NCBI GenBank assembly: GCA_029964075.1 | Contig: CM057135.1 | Coordinates: 6,805,001 to 6,869,000 of the forward strand | Source of the DNA: Patiria pectinifera | Lineage: Eukaryota > Echinodermata > Asteroidea > Valvatida > Asterinidae | Length of the DNA stretch: 64,000 bases | Reading direction: 5' to 3' | In this document: positions 32,236-42,843 of the stretch, one piece after another | Numbering within the stretch: the first letter of the stretch is position 1 | Layout of the letters: each line of letters opens with the position of its first letter | The notes under the pieces: generated by a model | The model's database searches: none | Told to the model about the DNA's origin: nothing | What the model saw: the letters and a program-made list of their open reading frames with translations, nothing else | Program-made: the position numbers and the translations under genes

Positions 32236-33709
32236 TGAAGATTATTACTTGAAATTAGCCTTGTTTGTACGCAAAAATAAAGACAAATAAGATCTTTAAT
32301 TTTCGACACATTATTCCCCCTGCTAAATTACCATAAATGTTTAGCTTTTATTTGAAAATCGGTAACTTTGACTGATTTTATGGTGAATAAAATACCGGGT
32401 TTGGGGAACCGTTTTGACTAAAGGTGTTTAGTCTTTTGACGAAGATTCACAATTATATAACACTCCGCGTGGTTCCCGATATATACACATCACATTGTGT
32501 GCAAAACACTGACGGGTACCATCAAAACACGTCACACGCCGCGCGCGGCAATTCCGTTTTTTTGCGATCGCCATTTTATATTCACACTGGAGCTAGCTGT
32601 GTCAATCACTGAAGTCGGTGCTCGTACTTACTAATAGTATGGAATCTTCGTGCAGGTGAGTTTATCTTTGGATTTTTGTCCCACCGAAGTTTTAGTGTAA
32701 GAAGTTTTGTGTATATAGTTTAGCCACAACGGGCATGACCGGGATTACACCGAACGTATTCGGCACATCATGGATGGCCTGCATGCCATGCCGCCATGCC
32801 ATGCCATGCCTGCCGCGCAATGCTGGCATGACTTGCAGGCCACTTCGACTTCGTCAATAATCCCGGTCTGGTGCCTAACGGCAAAACTCTTTCCAATACG
32901 GTACAGTCAACTCGAAATCAAAATCATGAGGAGTTTAACAAATATATTGGTGGCTTATAGGCGGACGCAACTTGAACGTTCATTGACTTTCGTAAGCATG
33001 CGGGTACCAGTTGCCGAGGTGAAAATTAAAAAGAAAATGCGATGTGCACAAAACAAATCACACAAGCTGAATTTTGGGGTAGTTTTTCTTTGTCTTTACA
33101 CATCAAATTGTCATTTGACTGAAATGTAACTGAGATAGAAGTATGACAAGATTTCTGTTAAAAGGTACAAAATTTTGCTTCACGATTTGTGTGTTTTAAG
33201 TCTCATGAAAATGTGCTCACACTGTGAAATTACTACACGTTCGTATGGCATTTTGCGTCAGCAAGACTTTTTTTTCACCTCGCTAGTCTGGTGCACACTC
33301 AGCAATACACAAAGTACAGGGGTAACCAGCGTATTTGAAGAGCTGCGTGACTTTCTGATCGTACCAAGGCGCCCCGGTGTTGTGCAATGGGCACGGGGGC
33401 AACAACGGAGAGAATGTCCGATCCGTTAATGCGTTTTTATTTAAATTGATTACTTAAAATAATGTTTCCTACCTCCATGGTCTACCATAGTTCTGGTAAG
33501 TTCTAGCATTATCACGTTTCGGAATTCCGGAATTCCACTTTCTCAAACACAAACCCACCTAAAAAGTTGCCCTGGCCCAACAGGCACAGGGTCAATGTCA
33601 TGACTGTTGAAAATGTCTGTGTCTGCTGGTGAATTAATTTTGGACCAAGAGAAAACAAAGATGGCGGCTCCCAGTTACCGCGTATACATGTACTTATGTA
33701 CACATGTAA
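32236..33709. other. Intergenic, no gene recognised
   Basis: Includes a possible first exon (ATGGAATCTTCGTGCAG then a GTGAGT donor, 32639-32656) downstream of a CpG-rich patch at 32520-32570, and a (CATGC)n patch at 32779-32815. No partner exon in a matching phase was found. Confidence 0.35.
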
Positions 33710-33718
33710 GTCGTAACT

Positions 33719-34416
33719 TGGCCCCATAAATGTGGCCAGTTTACTGGACTGCCTCCGTAAACATAGGCCACACACTGACCGTATGGGAAACTGACTCAGC
33801 GAAATTTTGAAAGTGATTTCCACATTGCGACTTCAGACCCAGTTCATTTATGCTTTAAAAGTACACTTACCCTCTTAATAACAAAATTAGAACCTGCTGC
33901 CAGTGTCAGTTGTCCAGCTGCTGCGTAATTTACGACATTTTCTGGAGCCTTCTTGGCAACTTGGTCGGCACTTGGTCCAATGCATGGAGCTATCTCCATG
34001 GTCCAACTGAACAACGCCCTCGCGCGGATCGTTCACCTGTCAATCACGCGTGCAGGACGCACGCCGCAGGCCCAGTGGTAGTCCGGTTCCCAGACCATGA
34101 GATTCTGACTATTCCTGATCCTAGGTTCAGTTGGACCATGGAGATAGCTCCATGCATTGGACCGAGTGCCACCAAGTTGCCAAGACGGCTCCAGAAAATG
34201 TCGTAAATTACGCAGCAGCTGGACAACTGACACTGGCAGCAGGTTCTAATTTTGTTATTAAGAGGGTAAGTGTACTTTAAAGCATAAATGAACTGGGTCT
34301 GAAGTCGCAATGTGGAAATCACTTTCAAAATTTCGCCGAGTCAGTTTCCCATACGGTCAGTAAGTGGCCTATGTTTACGGAGGCAGTCCAGTAAACTGGC
34401 CACATTTATGGGGCTA
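33719..34416. mobile_element. Mutator-like foldback element, copy 1
   Basis: Arms 33719-34012 and 34125-34416 are nearly exact reverse complements (about 290 bp) around a 112-bp spacer. Ends are TGGCCCCATAAATGTGGCC ... CATTTATGGGGCTA. The flanks GTCGTAACT (33710-33718) and GTCGTCACT (34417-34425) form a 9-bp target duplication with one mismatch. A second member with the same termini lies at 60235-60699, also with a 9-bp duplication. Long arms and 9-bp duplications are typical of Mutator-like (MULE) elements. No transposase inside. Confidence 0.85.
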
Positions 34417-34567
34417 GTCGTCACTTTACGTGTGGTTTGATAGTGAGTTCCCCCAACTTTCTAACAGTTACGTTAGGTAAGATTTTACTGTAATACTAGT
34501 ACCCCCACCATGCCCACTATATTTTCCTTAGTGACATGATTGATATTAGTTATTATTACTAGCTGTA

Positions 34568-35676
34568 CACTGTAAAAATTGCGTGATTTAACAGTTAATT
34601 TTCTGTTGAAATTTCTGTAAATTTACAGTAGATGTTACTGTTTTCGGATTTTTCTGTAGATCTACAAATTTGTTACTGCCTACGTACAGTTTTCTCCATT
34701 TTGCTGTTTGGTTACGGTATATTCGCTGTTAAACTAAAATTTTGTGGACGCCAAGGAACATCATGTTTTGAACAAGCCCCCGTTCTGACTCTGTTAGAAC
34801 ACAGTCACATCGCCTGTCGGTCAACAGAGAATCGTCTTTTTTTTGTACAGGGTTCGGCCGTATCGCGTGATTTTTCACTGGTTGGCGGTAGTAGTGCAGC
34901 GTTACTGTGGCATAAACGCTGAAGGGTACCAGTATGTTGTCAAGGAAGGCGTGCGCGGGAGTCGGACTATACAGTACCGTACAACTTCCCGTTGCGTCCA
35001 TGCGTATGCATACGGTAGCATCTTGGAGCAAATTTACCTATCCGTTTCTGCTTACATGTTTGTATTTTGTATTGTAAATGACTATTACTCTCAAGGAGAA
35101 GCGCTATAGAGAAGCAGTTTCAGTTTGTAAGCCTGATTGTCAACGACAACACATTTGAACGTTGCTTGGTTGTCATTGCAGCACTCGCCGTAAGCCAACG
35201 TGCAAGTATCTACATTCGCACCTTCATGGGTTTTATCGATAGCACCGCCATTACATGACGTGTAACAAGTATCTGCATGTGAAGTACGTTCGTTATACGA
35301 GAATATCTGTGTACTGAGGCTCACACAGTACCTGTCATTCGCAATCCTCGATACAAACATGAACACTTTGTCGTTTATCGGCCCCCATCAAATAATCACC
35401 GTTTAAACAAAAACAACATTTTGTTCAGCAACAGAGATTTGTTAAGGAACAAAAAAAAAGCGAATGTGCTGTTAGGTTACAAAACGACAACACTTAATCA
35501 TCTGTTACAAAACAGTAGAATCCCGTGTAAATGAACAATATCAAATAAAGTAGAATCTACTGTTAATGTACAGAGAAAAAAGAAACGGTAGAATATACTG
35601 TGCAAAAACAGTAACTCCTGTAAAGCCAATTGACAATAGAATCAACTGTTATTGAACAGACATTTTTTTAACAGTG
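34568..35676. mobile_element. CACTA-like non-autonomous element
   Basis: Starts CACTGTAAAAATT and ends TTTTTTTAACAGTG, giving CACTGTWAAAA-type inverted termini. Many subterminal ACTGT / ACAGT motifs occur within about 120 bp of the left end and 270 bp of the right (GTTACTGTT, CTACTGTTAATGTACAG, ATACTGTGC). Flanks share only TA. CACTG termini and repeated subterminal motifs are a hallmark of the CACTA/EnSpm superfamily. It encodes no transposase; it carries an unrelated Cys-rich fragment. Confidence 0.65.
35091..35366 (-). CDS. Cys-rich open fragment inside the CACTA-like element
   Basis: The minus frame reads about 91 residues including DRYCVSLSTQIFSYN, ADTCYTSCNGGAIDK, VDTCTLAYGECCNDN and ATFKCVVVDNQAYKL. 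Regular Cys spacing (seven Cys within about 60 residues) looks like a secreted, disulfide-bonded domain, and the frame ends inside the element. It may be a captured host exon. No signal peptide or splice sites were confirmed, and I do not recognise the family. Confidence 0.3.
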   Translation of the reverse strand: MFMFVSRIANDRYCVSLSTQIFSYNERTSHADTCYTSCNGGAIDKTHEGANVDTCTLAYGECCNDNQATFKCVVVDNQAYKLKLLLYSASP

Positions 35677-36146
35677 TATTACAGCTTATCAACCACCAAA
35701 AAAGTGAAATTCTGATGAGAAATCATAGTTTTAGCGTGGGAAGCTCGAAGATTGTAAACAAATATTTCTTAGGAATTTTATTTTTAGATGAGATCCATAG
35801 GGTTTGTGCATGGGGTTAAAAGTGGAGATATTGAAGTAAAATCTGTTTGAAATGAGTGTCATTGCATGAAGTGTTTACTTTTTTAATCCCTGTGTTGTTT
35901 TTGGTCTTTATTTATCTACAGGTTACTTGTATTTTTGTTGCATGTGCCCTGAATTCTCTCTGTATTACCAACTCGCATCTTGCAGTGCAGTTTGTTCATT
36001 TTATACTCATAAATATACAGTCACTGGAAACTTGTTTCAGAACATTTTTTTGACAAAAGGGTTGTGCTAAAGCGTTACACTTACAAAACAGATCCCACAC
36101 ATTACATTACATAAACATACATTCCTTAAATTCTTTGTCACAGCAG
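35677..36146. other. Upstream region of the transposase-like gene
   Basis: AT-rich. Ends with the acceptor TTCTTTGTCACAG (36131-36143). No promoter element recognised. Confidence 0.35.
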
Positions 36147-38469
36147 TTTGGTTTTATCATGCCGACTTTCCCTTGCTGCCGTTGTGATTTTTCTACAAAG
36201 AAGTTCTCCAAGTTGCTGAATCATTACAGATATTTTCATAGTGACCCCCAGTCAGTCATTACATGCAACATAGAAGGCTGTCACACAACTTTTAGAAATG
36301 TTAGAGTATTCCAAATTCATGTCCGAAAGAAGCACAATGTATTTTGGGCAACATATGGCAAACTTCAACAAAACGAGCAACCTGCAGAAAATGTGCAAGA
36401 AGATGAATATGTCTCTGATGAGAGTGACGATGAACAGAATGATTTTGAAGAAATTGTAGAAGACGGAGATGAAAACTTCTCTTTTGATGCAGAGCGAGAA
36501 GTGACAACATTCATTCTTGGACTTAGAGAGAAATTCAAAGTTTGCGACCAAATATGCAGTTATGTTGCTGACGAAGTTCAAGATTTGATAGGCTTCGTGC
36601 GGGAAGATCTTCATAAGCAAGTCAAAGTTGCTTTAAATGGTCACCCTGATGCACTGGAATTGCAAGAGCTCTTTGAAACGACAGAACTTGAACGATCCTT
36701 TCAACATTTCAGAAACACCCATCATCTAAATTCCTTTGTCAAGCAGAAGTTTTCTTTTGTCGAACCAATTGAGCATGTTCTTGGAAGATATGCCAATGGA
36801 AAATTGAAAACTATGCAGTATGCGAGTATTTTGGAAACACTTGGCGCTCTTTTAAAAGTCGATGATGTTTTTGCTGAAGTTATTCAAGGACATCAGCAGG
36901 AAGGTTTCCTTAGTGACTACTGCGATGGGATGCTGTATGAAAACAATCCTTTATTCTCACAGCCCTACCATACTCTGCAGTTGCAGTTTTACCATGCTGA
37001 TTTTACAGTTGCCAATCCCATTGGAAATAGATTTAAACAACTGAAGTTTTCGGCCTTTTATTTTTGCCTGGGTAATATAACCCCCAAACTCCGGTCAAGA
37101 CTCCATTCTGTGTAGCTGGTTATGTTATGCCCAAGTGAGGTATTGAAGGAAGTTGGCTATCCAGCAGTTCTTAATACCTTAATTGCTGATCTGAAAGTTC
37201 TCGAATGTGATGGCATTAACATTGAAAAAGATGGAAATGTGTACAACTTCAAAGGCTCTCTTTCTATGGCTGTAGCTGACAACCTCGGTGCCCATGGCAT
37301 TGGTGGTTACCAGGAAAGTTTTAACGTCCGACGCCCTTGCAGATTCTGTTTAGTCACAAAAGATTCTTGAATCTCGATCCAAGAACCAAAGATTCCTACA
37401 CCCTGCAAGTAGATTTAGCCCAACGGGTGCCGGACATGGCGAGTGTTTATGGCATAAAAAGAAACTGCCCTCTAAATGACCTGCTGTTTTTTCATGTTAC
37501 TACAGGGTTGCCACCTGATGTTGCACATGATTTATTTGAAGGAATTGTGCCTGATGTGATGGAAAAGGTAATTGTGCACTGTGTGCAAGATGGTTTTTCA
37601 CATTAGATTTTCTGAATCAACAAGTTGAAACTTTTCCTTATGAGGGTGCAGATAAAACAAACAAGCCTTCAAAAATGGCAACCCCGATAGCAAATTTCAG
37701 AGTGAAACAGAAGGCTGTACAGTCCTGGTGTTTTTTGCGGCTTTTGCCACTCATGGTTGGCTTCAAGGTTCCAGTTGGAGACAGGGTCTGGGAGGTTCTT
37801 TTACTGCTTCAGGATGTTGTTGAGATCTCTACTTCATCACACATTGATGCACCGTTATGCGAGTTCCTTGCTGATCGTATTGAGTCATTTCTATCCAGCT
37901 ACTTTACCGAGTTTCCATTGGGATCAATGAAACCAAAGTTTCATTACATTTTTCATTATCCACAATTGATGTTGAGGTTCGGGCCCCTCGTTCATTGCTG
38001 GACGCTACGCTTTGAAGGCAAGCATATGTACTTCAAAGAGCTTTCACATCGCACCAAAAACAGAATAAATATGTGTAAGACCCTAGCTACCAGACATGAA
38101 TACTTTCAGGCGTGGATCAGAGCAAAAGAAGATTACCTTGTCAAGAATGCTATTGAACATTCTCATGGAAAGCTCACCCCGATTCGAATCATGCAAAAAC
38201 ACATTCAAGAGTTGCTGCAGCCACTCCTTGAAGACGATGAAACAGTTTACACAATTAACAAAGCTCATTGTGGTGGTACATGGTATAGGACAGGATTGGC
38301 AGTAGTTGTTGGTATTACACCAGAGGGCCTTGTCAGGTTTGCTGTCATTGATCTTTGTTGTCTTGTAGGAGGAGATATATATCTGGTATGTAACATTGCA
38401 GATACAAAAACATACATTCACCACCTTCATGCATATTCTGTCATTCGCCATCACATATTTCAGCATTAG
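36147..38469 (+). pseudogene. Zinc-finger plus transposase-like protein, main part (CACTA/EnSpm-related)
   Basis: MPTFPCCRCDFSTKKFSKL...H and CNIEGCHTTFRNVRVFQIHV form two C2H2 fingers at the N-terminus (36159-36330), followed by an acidic stretch (DEYVSDESDDEQNDFEE) and a long helical region. NPIGNRFKQLKFSAFYFCLG and NITPKLRSRLHSV end at TAG 37113-37115; the frame continues LVMLCPSEVLKEVGYPAVLN and VADNLGAHGIGGYQESFNV. Frameshifts near 37362 and 37600 separate ASVYGIKRNCPLNDLLFFHV, TTGLPPDVAHDLFEGIVPD and then VQSWCFLRLLPLMVGFKVPV, MKPKFHYIFHYPQLMLRFGP, LRFEGKHMYFKELSHRTKNR. The PPDxxHDxxEG motif resembles the D-x-x-H motif of CACTA/Plavaka/KDZ transposases. The family is abundant in fish and invertebrates. 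This copy has one nonsense and two frameshifts. Confidence 0.7.
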
Positions 38470-38749
38470 CCCTTTAGTCTCAATGTCTTTCACTGTTCAC
38501 TCTCACATTTTTCAACAAATTCCTTTCCTCCCTACCCAAAAGTTTTAAAGTAAGCAATTCTTTAAATACAACTTTCAAATTTCACCTTTCTATAATCTTC
38601 CCCTGTCAACCCAATGACTTAATCACATAATCGCAACCCAAATACACACATGTCTCTCCACTCCTTCAACAATTACACTGGTTACAATACCCTGATCTGA
38701 CTTTTTGCCAATACCGTCAAGCTTTCAAAACTTGTCATTCCTCGTGTAG

Positions 38750-39014
38750 GTATTTGCTAATTCACGGCTGCCACAAGACAAAGGTCGAGTTTACAGGAGA
38801 TGAAGGGGAAAAAGTAACAGAAAGAACACTACGCGAGAAGGCCCTAGGCATCTTCAGCCTGGATGAGGCAGTTTTGCAAGTGTGGGATGGATGGATCTGG
38901 AGGACCAGGATGAAGTGGAGACAAACAGCAAAGTGATGGTGGTAACGCTGAAAAGTGACACCCCACACCTACCGCCTCCATGTGCTCCTCATCTCCACCG
39001 TCCAGTCAATCACT
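38750..39014 (+). pseudogene. Exon of the transposase-like gene: ubiquitin-fold-like segment
   Basis: After the CTCGTGTAG acceptor the frame gives YLLIHGCHKTKVEFTGDEGE, KVTERTLREKALGIFSLDEA and VLQVWD. A one-base shift then continues GWMDLEDQDEVETNSKVMVV to a GTAAGT donor at 39015. The pattern (two strands, a helix, VLQVWD, then a D/E-rich turn and KVMVVTL) looks like a small beta-grasp module of the PB1/CIDE-N kind, as found next to the transposase-like region in related proteins. Inference only. Confidence 0.5.
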
Positions 39015-39420
39015 GTAAGTATTCCAACAGTAACTCTTTGTTATTTTGTTATCTTCTTTGCAGTAGCTCGTTCAACGGGGAGGAGTCAATTCCGAAGAGT
39101 TTTTGTAATGCAAATTAGCAATTTCTCCAACTGTTTTGTCTTTTTCATTCTTACATTTCCAGGGAGATACAATTGTGAAGCAATTTATTTCTTTTTGTTT
39201 TATGTTTGCTTAGTGTTTTTTTTTTTATTTTATTTTTTATTGTTATATAAAAAAAAAACTTGGGGGGGGGGGGAGGTATTGATCTTGCTGGACTTGCCTG
39301 ACTTCGAAGATGTTCCACGTCATTTTGAAAGGAAGGAATCTCTTTTACTCTGCTCTGTAGGTCACACAATGTATTATTTAGGTAGTACAGTATTAATTTA
39401 TTTTATTTTCCTTCTATCAG
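39015..39420 (+). other. Intron of the transposase-like gene
   Basis: GTAAGT donor to CTTCTATCAG acceptor; contains a T-rich stretch and a run of twelve G at 39262-39273. Confidence 0.5.
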
Positions 39421-39702
39421 CTCGGGTGAGTGTGACAGCCTTGATGATGTGAGTAATCCAAGAGCATCCACTTCAGCATCAACTTCAGAAAGTACATGTA
39501 GTCCTTCCGCCTCTCCCCACTTCAGAAATAGCAGTTCCTGGATTTCTGCTTATCGTCCCCCAAAACTTCCACTCGGCCTTCACGATAACCTACTCATAGG
39601 GCAGACCTTAAAGGAAGGACAGAGATCAGCGTAATTTGGAAGACATCTGTAAGCAAGCCCAGGATATGATTCCACTTCAACGAGATGAGGATTCTCGTGA
39701 AG
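39421..39702 (+). pseudogene. Ser-rich linker exon of the transposase-like gene
   Basis: Reads SGECDSLDDVSNPRASTSAS, then TSESTCSPSASPHFRNSSSW, ISAYRPPKLPLGLHDNLLIG and QTLKEGQRSA before TAA at 39632-39634. A shifted frame continues QRNLEDICKQAQDMIPLQRD then EDSRE to a GTAGGA donor at 39703. The WISAYRPPKLPLGLHDNL motif corresponds to the W..(F/Y).IP..(S/P)...L segment that precedes the C-terminal module in this family. Confidence 0.5.
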
Positions 39703-40283
39703 GTAGGAAGCAAGGAGTTTCAAGACATTTTAAGTACCATAGGTTTTAATAATTCTTCACACAAAATGTGCGTTTTAACTTTGATGTCTATACATTTTTA
39801 CAAATGTCGCAGCAGTGCTTACAGTGCCAAGTCTGCTCAAGGAGAAGGTTGGATGCCTTGTCCTCCTTGAACAAGAGCCTGTAATTAATTACACAGAAAA
39901 GGTTTTTCTATATAAAATAAAGTGTTGATGTGCTGGCTTTCCAATCAATGTAATGGACAATATGAAGGCCAAATCAAAATGAACAAAATACATGTACACA
40001 TGCATACCATAGTGTTGAGTTTTCACAAACTACATGCTGGTTTCACGTCATCGTAATATCCGTCTTTCAATGTGCCTCCCCACTTATTTGCACAAACGGG
40101 TCAAACTTAATTCGTTTAACGCAAACAAAACCTGTATAAGTCTGATCCAGTGGGGCAAAGGCTTATCAGTGGCTTTCTTTCATGAACCTCTAACATTAGT
40201 GTCAAGAACATATACTTGCCATTTAGTTAATCCAGCCATGACATTATATTGAAAACAATTCCCAATTGTCTTTTTATCCGTAG
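39703..40283. other. Intron or lost exons
   Basis: The helical segment expected in the family between the linker and the C-terminal exon is not seen. The frames at 39685-39870 and 40034-40252 have no match I recognise. Confidence 0.35.
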
Positions 40284-40571
40284 GAAGATTGTCATCCGCA
40301 CATAACAGGGGACGAGAGTAGTCTGGAGCAGTGCCAACACTTCTCCACTGTCGTGGATGGCATTGCGGTGGCGCACACGGATACATTTATGTCTGCGTTT
40401 TCCTGTTATGTTGCTTGTTTCTATGTTTTTAACCTGGCCTATCCTGGATTGTTGAGAAAAACGTTAAATTTCTTCCAGAAAGTCATCCTCAACATCCAGG
40501 ATAGTGCCAAGGTTGATCGTCCAGTTATAACCCTTCTTGACAAGCTGAATCAGCTTCTCAAGAAACACTAA
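40284..40571 (+). CDS. Intact C-terminal exon of the transposase-like gene
   Basis: The acceptor TTATCCGTAG opens EDCHPHITGDESSLEQCQHF, STVVDGIAVAHTDTFMSAFS, then CYVACFYVFNLAYPGLLRKT and LNFFQKVILNIQDSAKVDRP, finishing KLNQLLKKH and TAA at 40569-40571. No disabling change over 95 codons. In relatives I recall the same order: a VV(D/E)G strand, a hydrophobic helix with a (Y/F)xLNxxYP motif, then F(E/Q)FxQKVxL. This defines the 3' end of the gene and the + strand. Confidence 0.6.
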   Translation, partial: EDCHPHITGDESSLEQCQHFSTVVDGIAVAHTDTFMSAFSCYVACFYVFNLAYPGLLRKTLNFFQKVILNIQDSAKVDRPVITLLDKLNQLLKKH

Positions 40572-40639
40572 ACTGGTTTGCATTCAGCTTTTCAAGAAGG
40601 ATTCTAACTGGACGAATATGTGACCCGATCCACAAAAAA

Positions 40640-42260
40640 GGGTATTATGTCACAAAAAGTTGAAATTGAGTTACAGTAAAATCTCGATAACTCAAAAGTC
40701 GGTGAAGTCCGAATTCCGTTTATTCCCTACTTAATTCCCACCAAAAGAATAGGCTCTTATGTCCAAAATTCATCCGTAACTCTCGACGTTTATGCACCTG
40801 TACCTCCGGTTAGCTTTTAGTCGGCCAGTCCATAGAAAATGCAGCCAAAACAGTCATAAAGAAGCATAAAAAACATTGCACAAACGTTTGACTCAAACTT
40901 TTGTTCGGCCAGTTCATAAAAAAAACGCAACCTAACAGTCACAAAGACGTGTAAATAACTTGTCTTTGTTAAAGTTAAACATTACTTGAATTTTCAAAAG
41001 CAAAGATTACATTATGCTAAATGTCATCTCACATTCTCTTATATATTTTGCCATATGTGCCTTCTCACATTTTCTTGCACTTATCTTGCCTAATACTGTT
41101 TTGTTCGGCCAGTCCATAAAAAAACTGCAGCCTAAAAGTCACAAAGACATGTAAATAACATAGCGAAGACTTTTTCGTGAGTCATTATGCCCAAATCCCT
41201 GGTCTTTTCACGTGGAAATGCAGAGTACACGATGCCATTGTGATCATTCCGTTACCGTGGAATTGCCCACATGTAGAAATCTTGTTGGCTATTGAGCTTG
41301 CTCAAACATACAACTTTACGTTGCTGTCTGAAAAACGGGGGGAAAACTAGAACATGGAAGTGGATGGTGGTGGATTTTCGAATGTTATAGGGACAAAGCA
41401 ACTGTTAGAGAAGCCTAAACTCTTTGTGATTTTTGTATAGGTTTAATCAATGACTTTAGTAATGCCTGAACAAGTAAGACACTGACAGATTTTTGGAAGG
41501 TTAGGGACGAAGCAACTCCAAGAGAAGCATATCTTTATTTTGTAAAGTTTTAAAATGGTTTCATTAAAAACCAATGTGTGATGATGGCCAAAACATAAAA
41601 TCAAAAACATTAAATAAGCTCTGTAACCAAAAGATTTACATTGTGCAAAATGTTTTCTTAAATTGTCATCAGACACAAGTTTCTGTAGCTGTTTGGAAAA
41701 TTGAGAAAACTAAAAAATGGAAGTTGATGATTGAGTTTGGAAGGTTAGGGATAAAGCAACTGTAAGAGAAGCCTATATCTTTGTTATTTTGTTAAGGGTT
41801 TAAATACTTGTTTCATTAAAACAATGTATCAAATGTTTTATGAAGGCTGATAATAACATTGTGAAAAAAAAAGGTTGAACAAGTTAAACATTACTTGAAT
41901 TTTAAAAAGCAAAGATTACATTGTGCTAAATATCATCTCGCATTCTCTAATATATTTTGCCACATTTTGCCATTGTTTACATGTATTATTTTGCCAGATA
42001 CATGTATTTGCCATCCCACATTTTCTTGCACTCTTGCCTAATACTGTCGGTGTGCTGTTTCATGGTGCTAATACATGTATTAACTTATAAGTAAATAAAT
42101 TCTTTTTCCTTTTTTTGGCTGGCATTTTAAGGAAAACTGTTAACAGCCAATGAAGCAAATCACAGATAAAACTGTGAAGCACAAAGCATTTTATTTGGCA
42201 TTTTTGTATCAAAAATGTGAACCCAAAGAACATGAACGTGTGTATATTGACACGAGTTAA
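40640..42260. repeat. Diverged tandem repeats (TTCGGCCAGTCCATA and TTAGGGA-AAGCAACT families)
   Basis: TCGGCCAGT(C/T)CATA(A/G)AAAA recurs at 40823, 40907 and 41104. GGTTAGGGA(C/T)(G/A)AAGCAACT then AGAGAAGC recurs near 41389, 41497 and 41745. GTTAAACATTACTTGAATTT then AAGCAAAGATTACATT recurs near 40973 and 41884. The left end at about 40672 (CAGTAAAATCTCGATAACTC) resembles the terminus of a pogo/Tigger-type element. Confidence 0.65.
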
Positions 42261-42430
42261 AACTACAGTGGAACACTGATATAACGAGGTCATTGAGACT
42301 TTACACAATTCCTTGTTATAGCAGATACCTTGTATTAACAGTATTAAAAACAAAGAAAAACAAAGACTTGAGACAGAAACTTTTCCTTTATATAAGCAGG
42401 ATGTTGTATTCTTGCTCTTATCAGTGTTCG
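42258..42430. repeat. Pogo/Tigger-like MITE fragment (relative at 53808-53990)
   Basis: GTGGAACACTGATATAACGA and TTCCTTGTTATAGCAG pair with GTCGACTCTCGTTAATAAGA, TTCCCTCGTTATAACAGG and TTTTTCTTGTTATAACAGGA at 53808-53990. CAGT(C/G)GA-(C/A)-CT(C)GTTATAACGA-type words are typical pogo/mariner termini. Confidence 0.5.
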
Positions 42431-42599
42431 ACTGTACCTTGTCTTCATTGTTCAAATTATCTCTCATTTTACACAATCGGTGGTGACCATTTTATTGTAA
42501 TGTTTTTAGACTTTTGCCGTTTGTAAACATGTTCGTCAGTTTCTTTAAATTCAAAATAAACCACTTTTGGGGAAAAAAAAACTGTGTGTGTAGTTTCAG

Positions 42600-42843
42600 T
42601 TCTTAGTCATCTGACTAATCAGATTGGTCAGTGATTTCACTGACTAACTAAAAAGGTCAGATGACTAACAGGTTAGTCGTATGAGGCACCATTGAAATTA
42701 GTCACAAGACTAATGTAAACTAGTCGATTTTGACTAATTAAAGTTTGTCACCCAATGTATTTGACCAATTTAAATTGGTCATATGAGGCACCGTGCTGGA
42801 CTAACTTAAATAAGTCAAATTGACTAACTTTTGTTGACAGTGT
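42600..42843. repeat. TGACTAA-rich MITE segment, related to 32064-32235
   Basis: GTCAGATGACTAACAGGTTAG, ATGAGGCACC (twice, 42684 and 42783) and the terminus TTTTGTTGACAGTGTAG, which is the reverse complement of the start of the 32064 segment. Confidence 0.6.

Noticed and set aside
32639-32656. ATGGAATCTTCGTGCAG plus GTGAGT as the first exon of the transposase-like gene
   Set aside because: Its phase does not fit the frame of the MPTFPCC exon at 36147, and no intermediate exon was seen.
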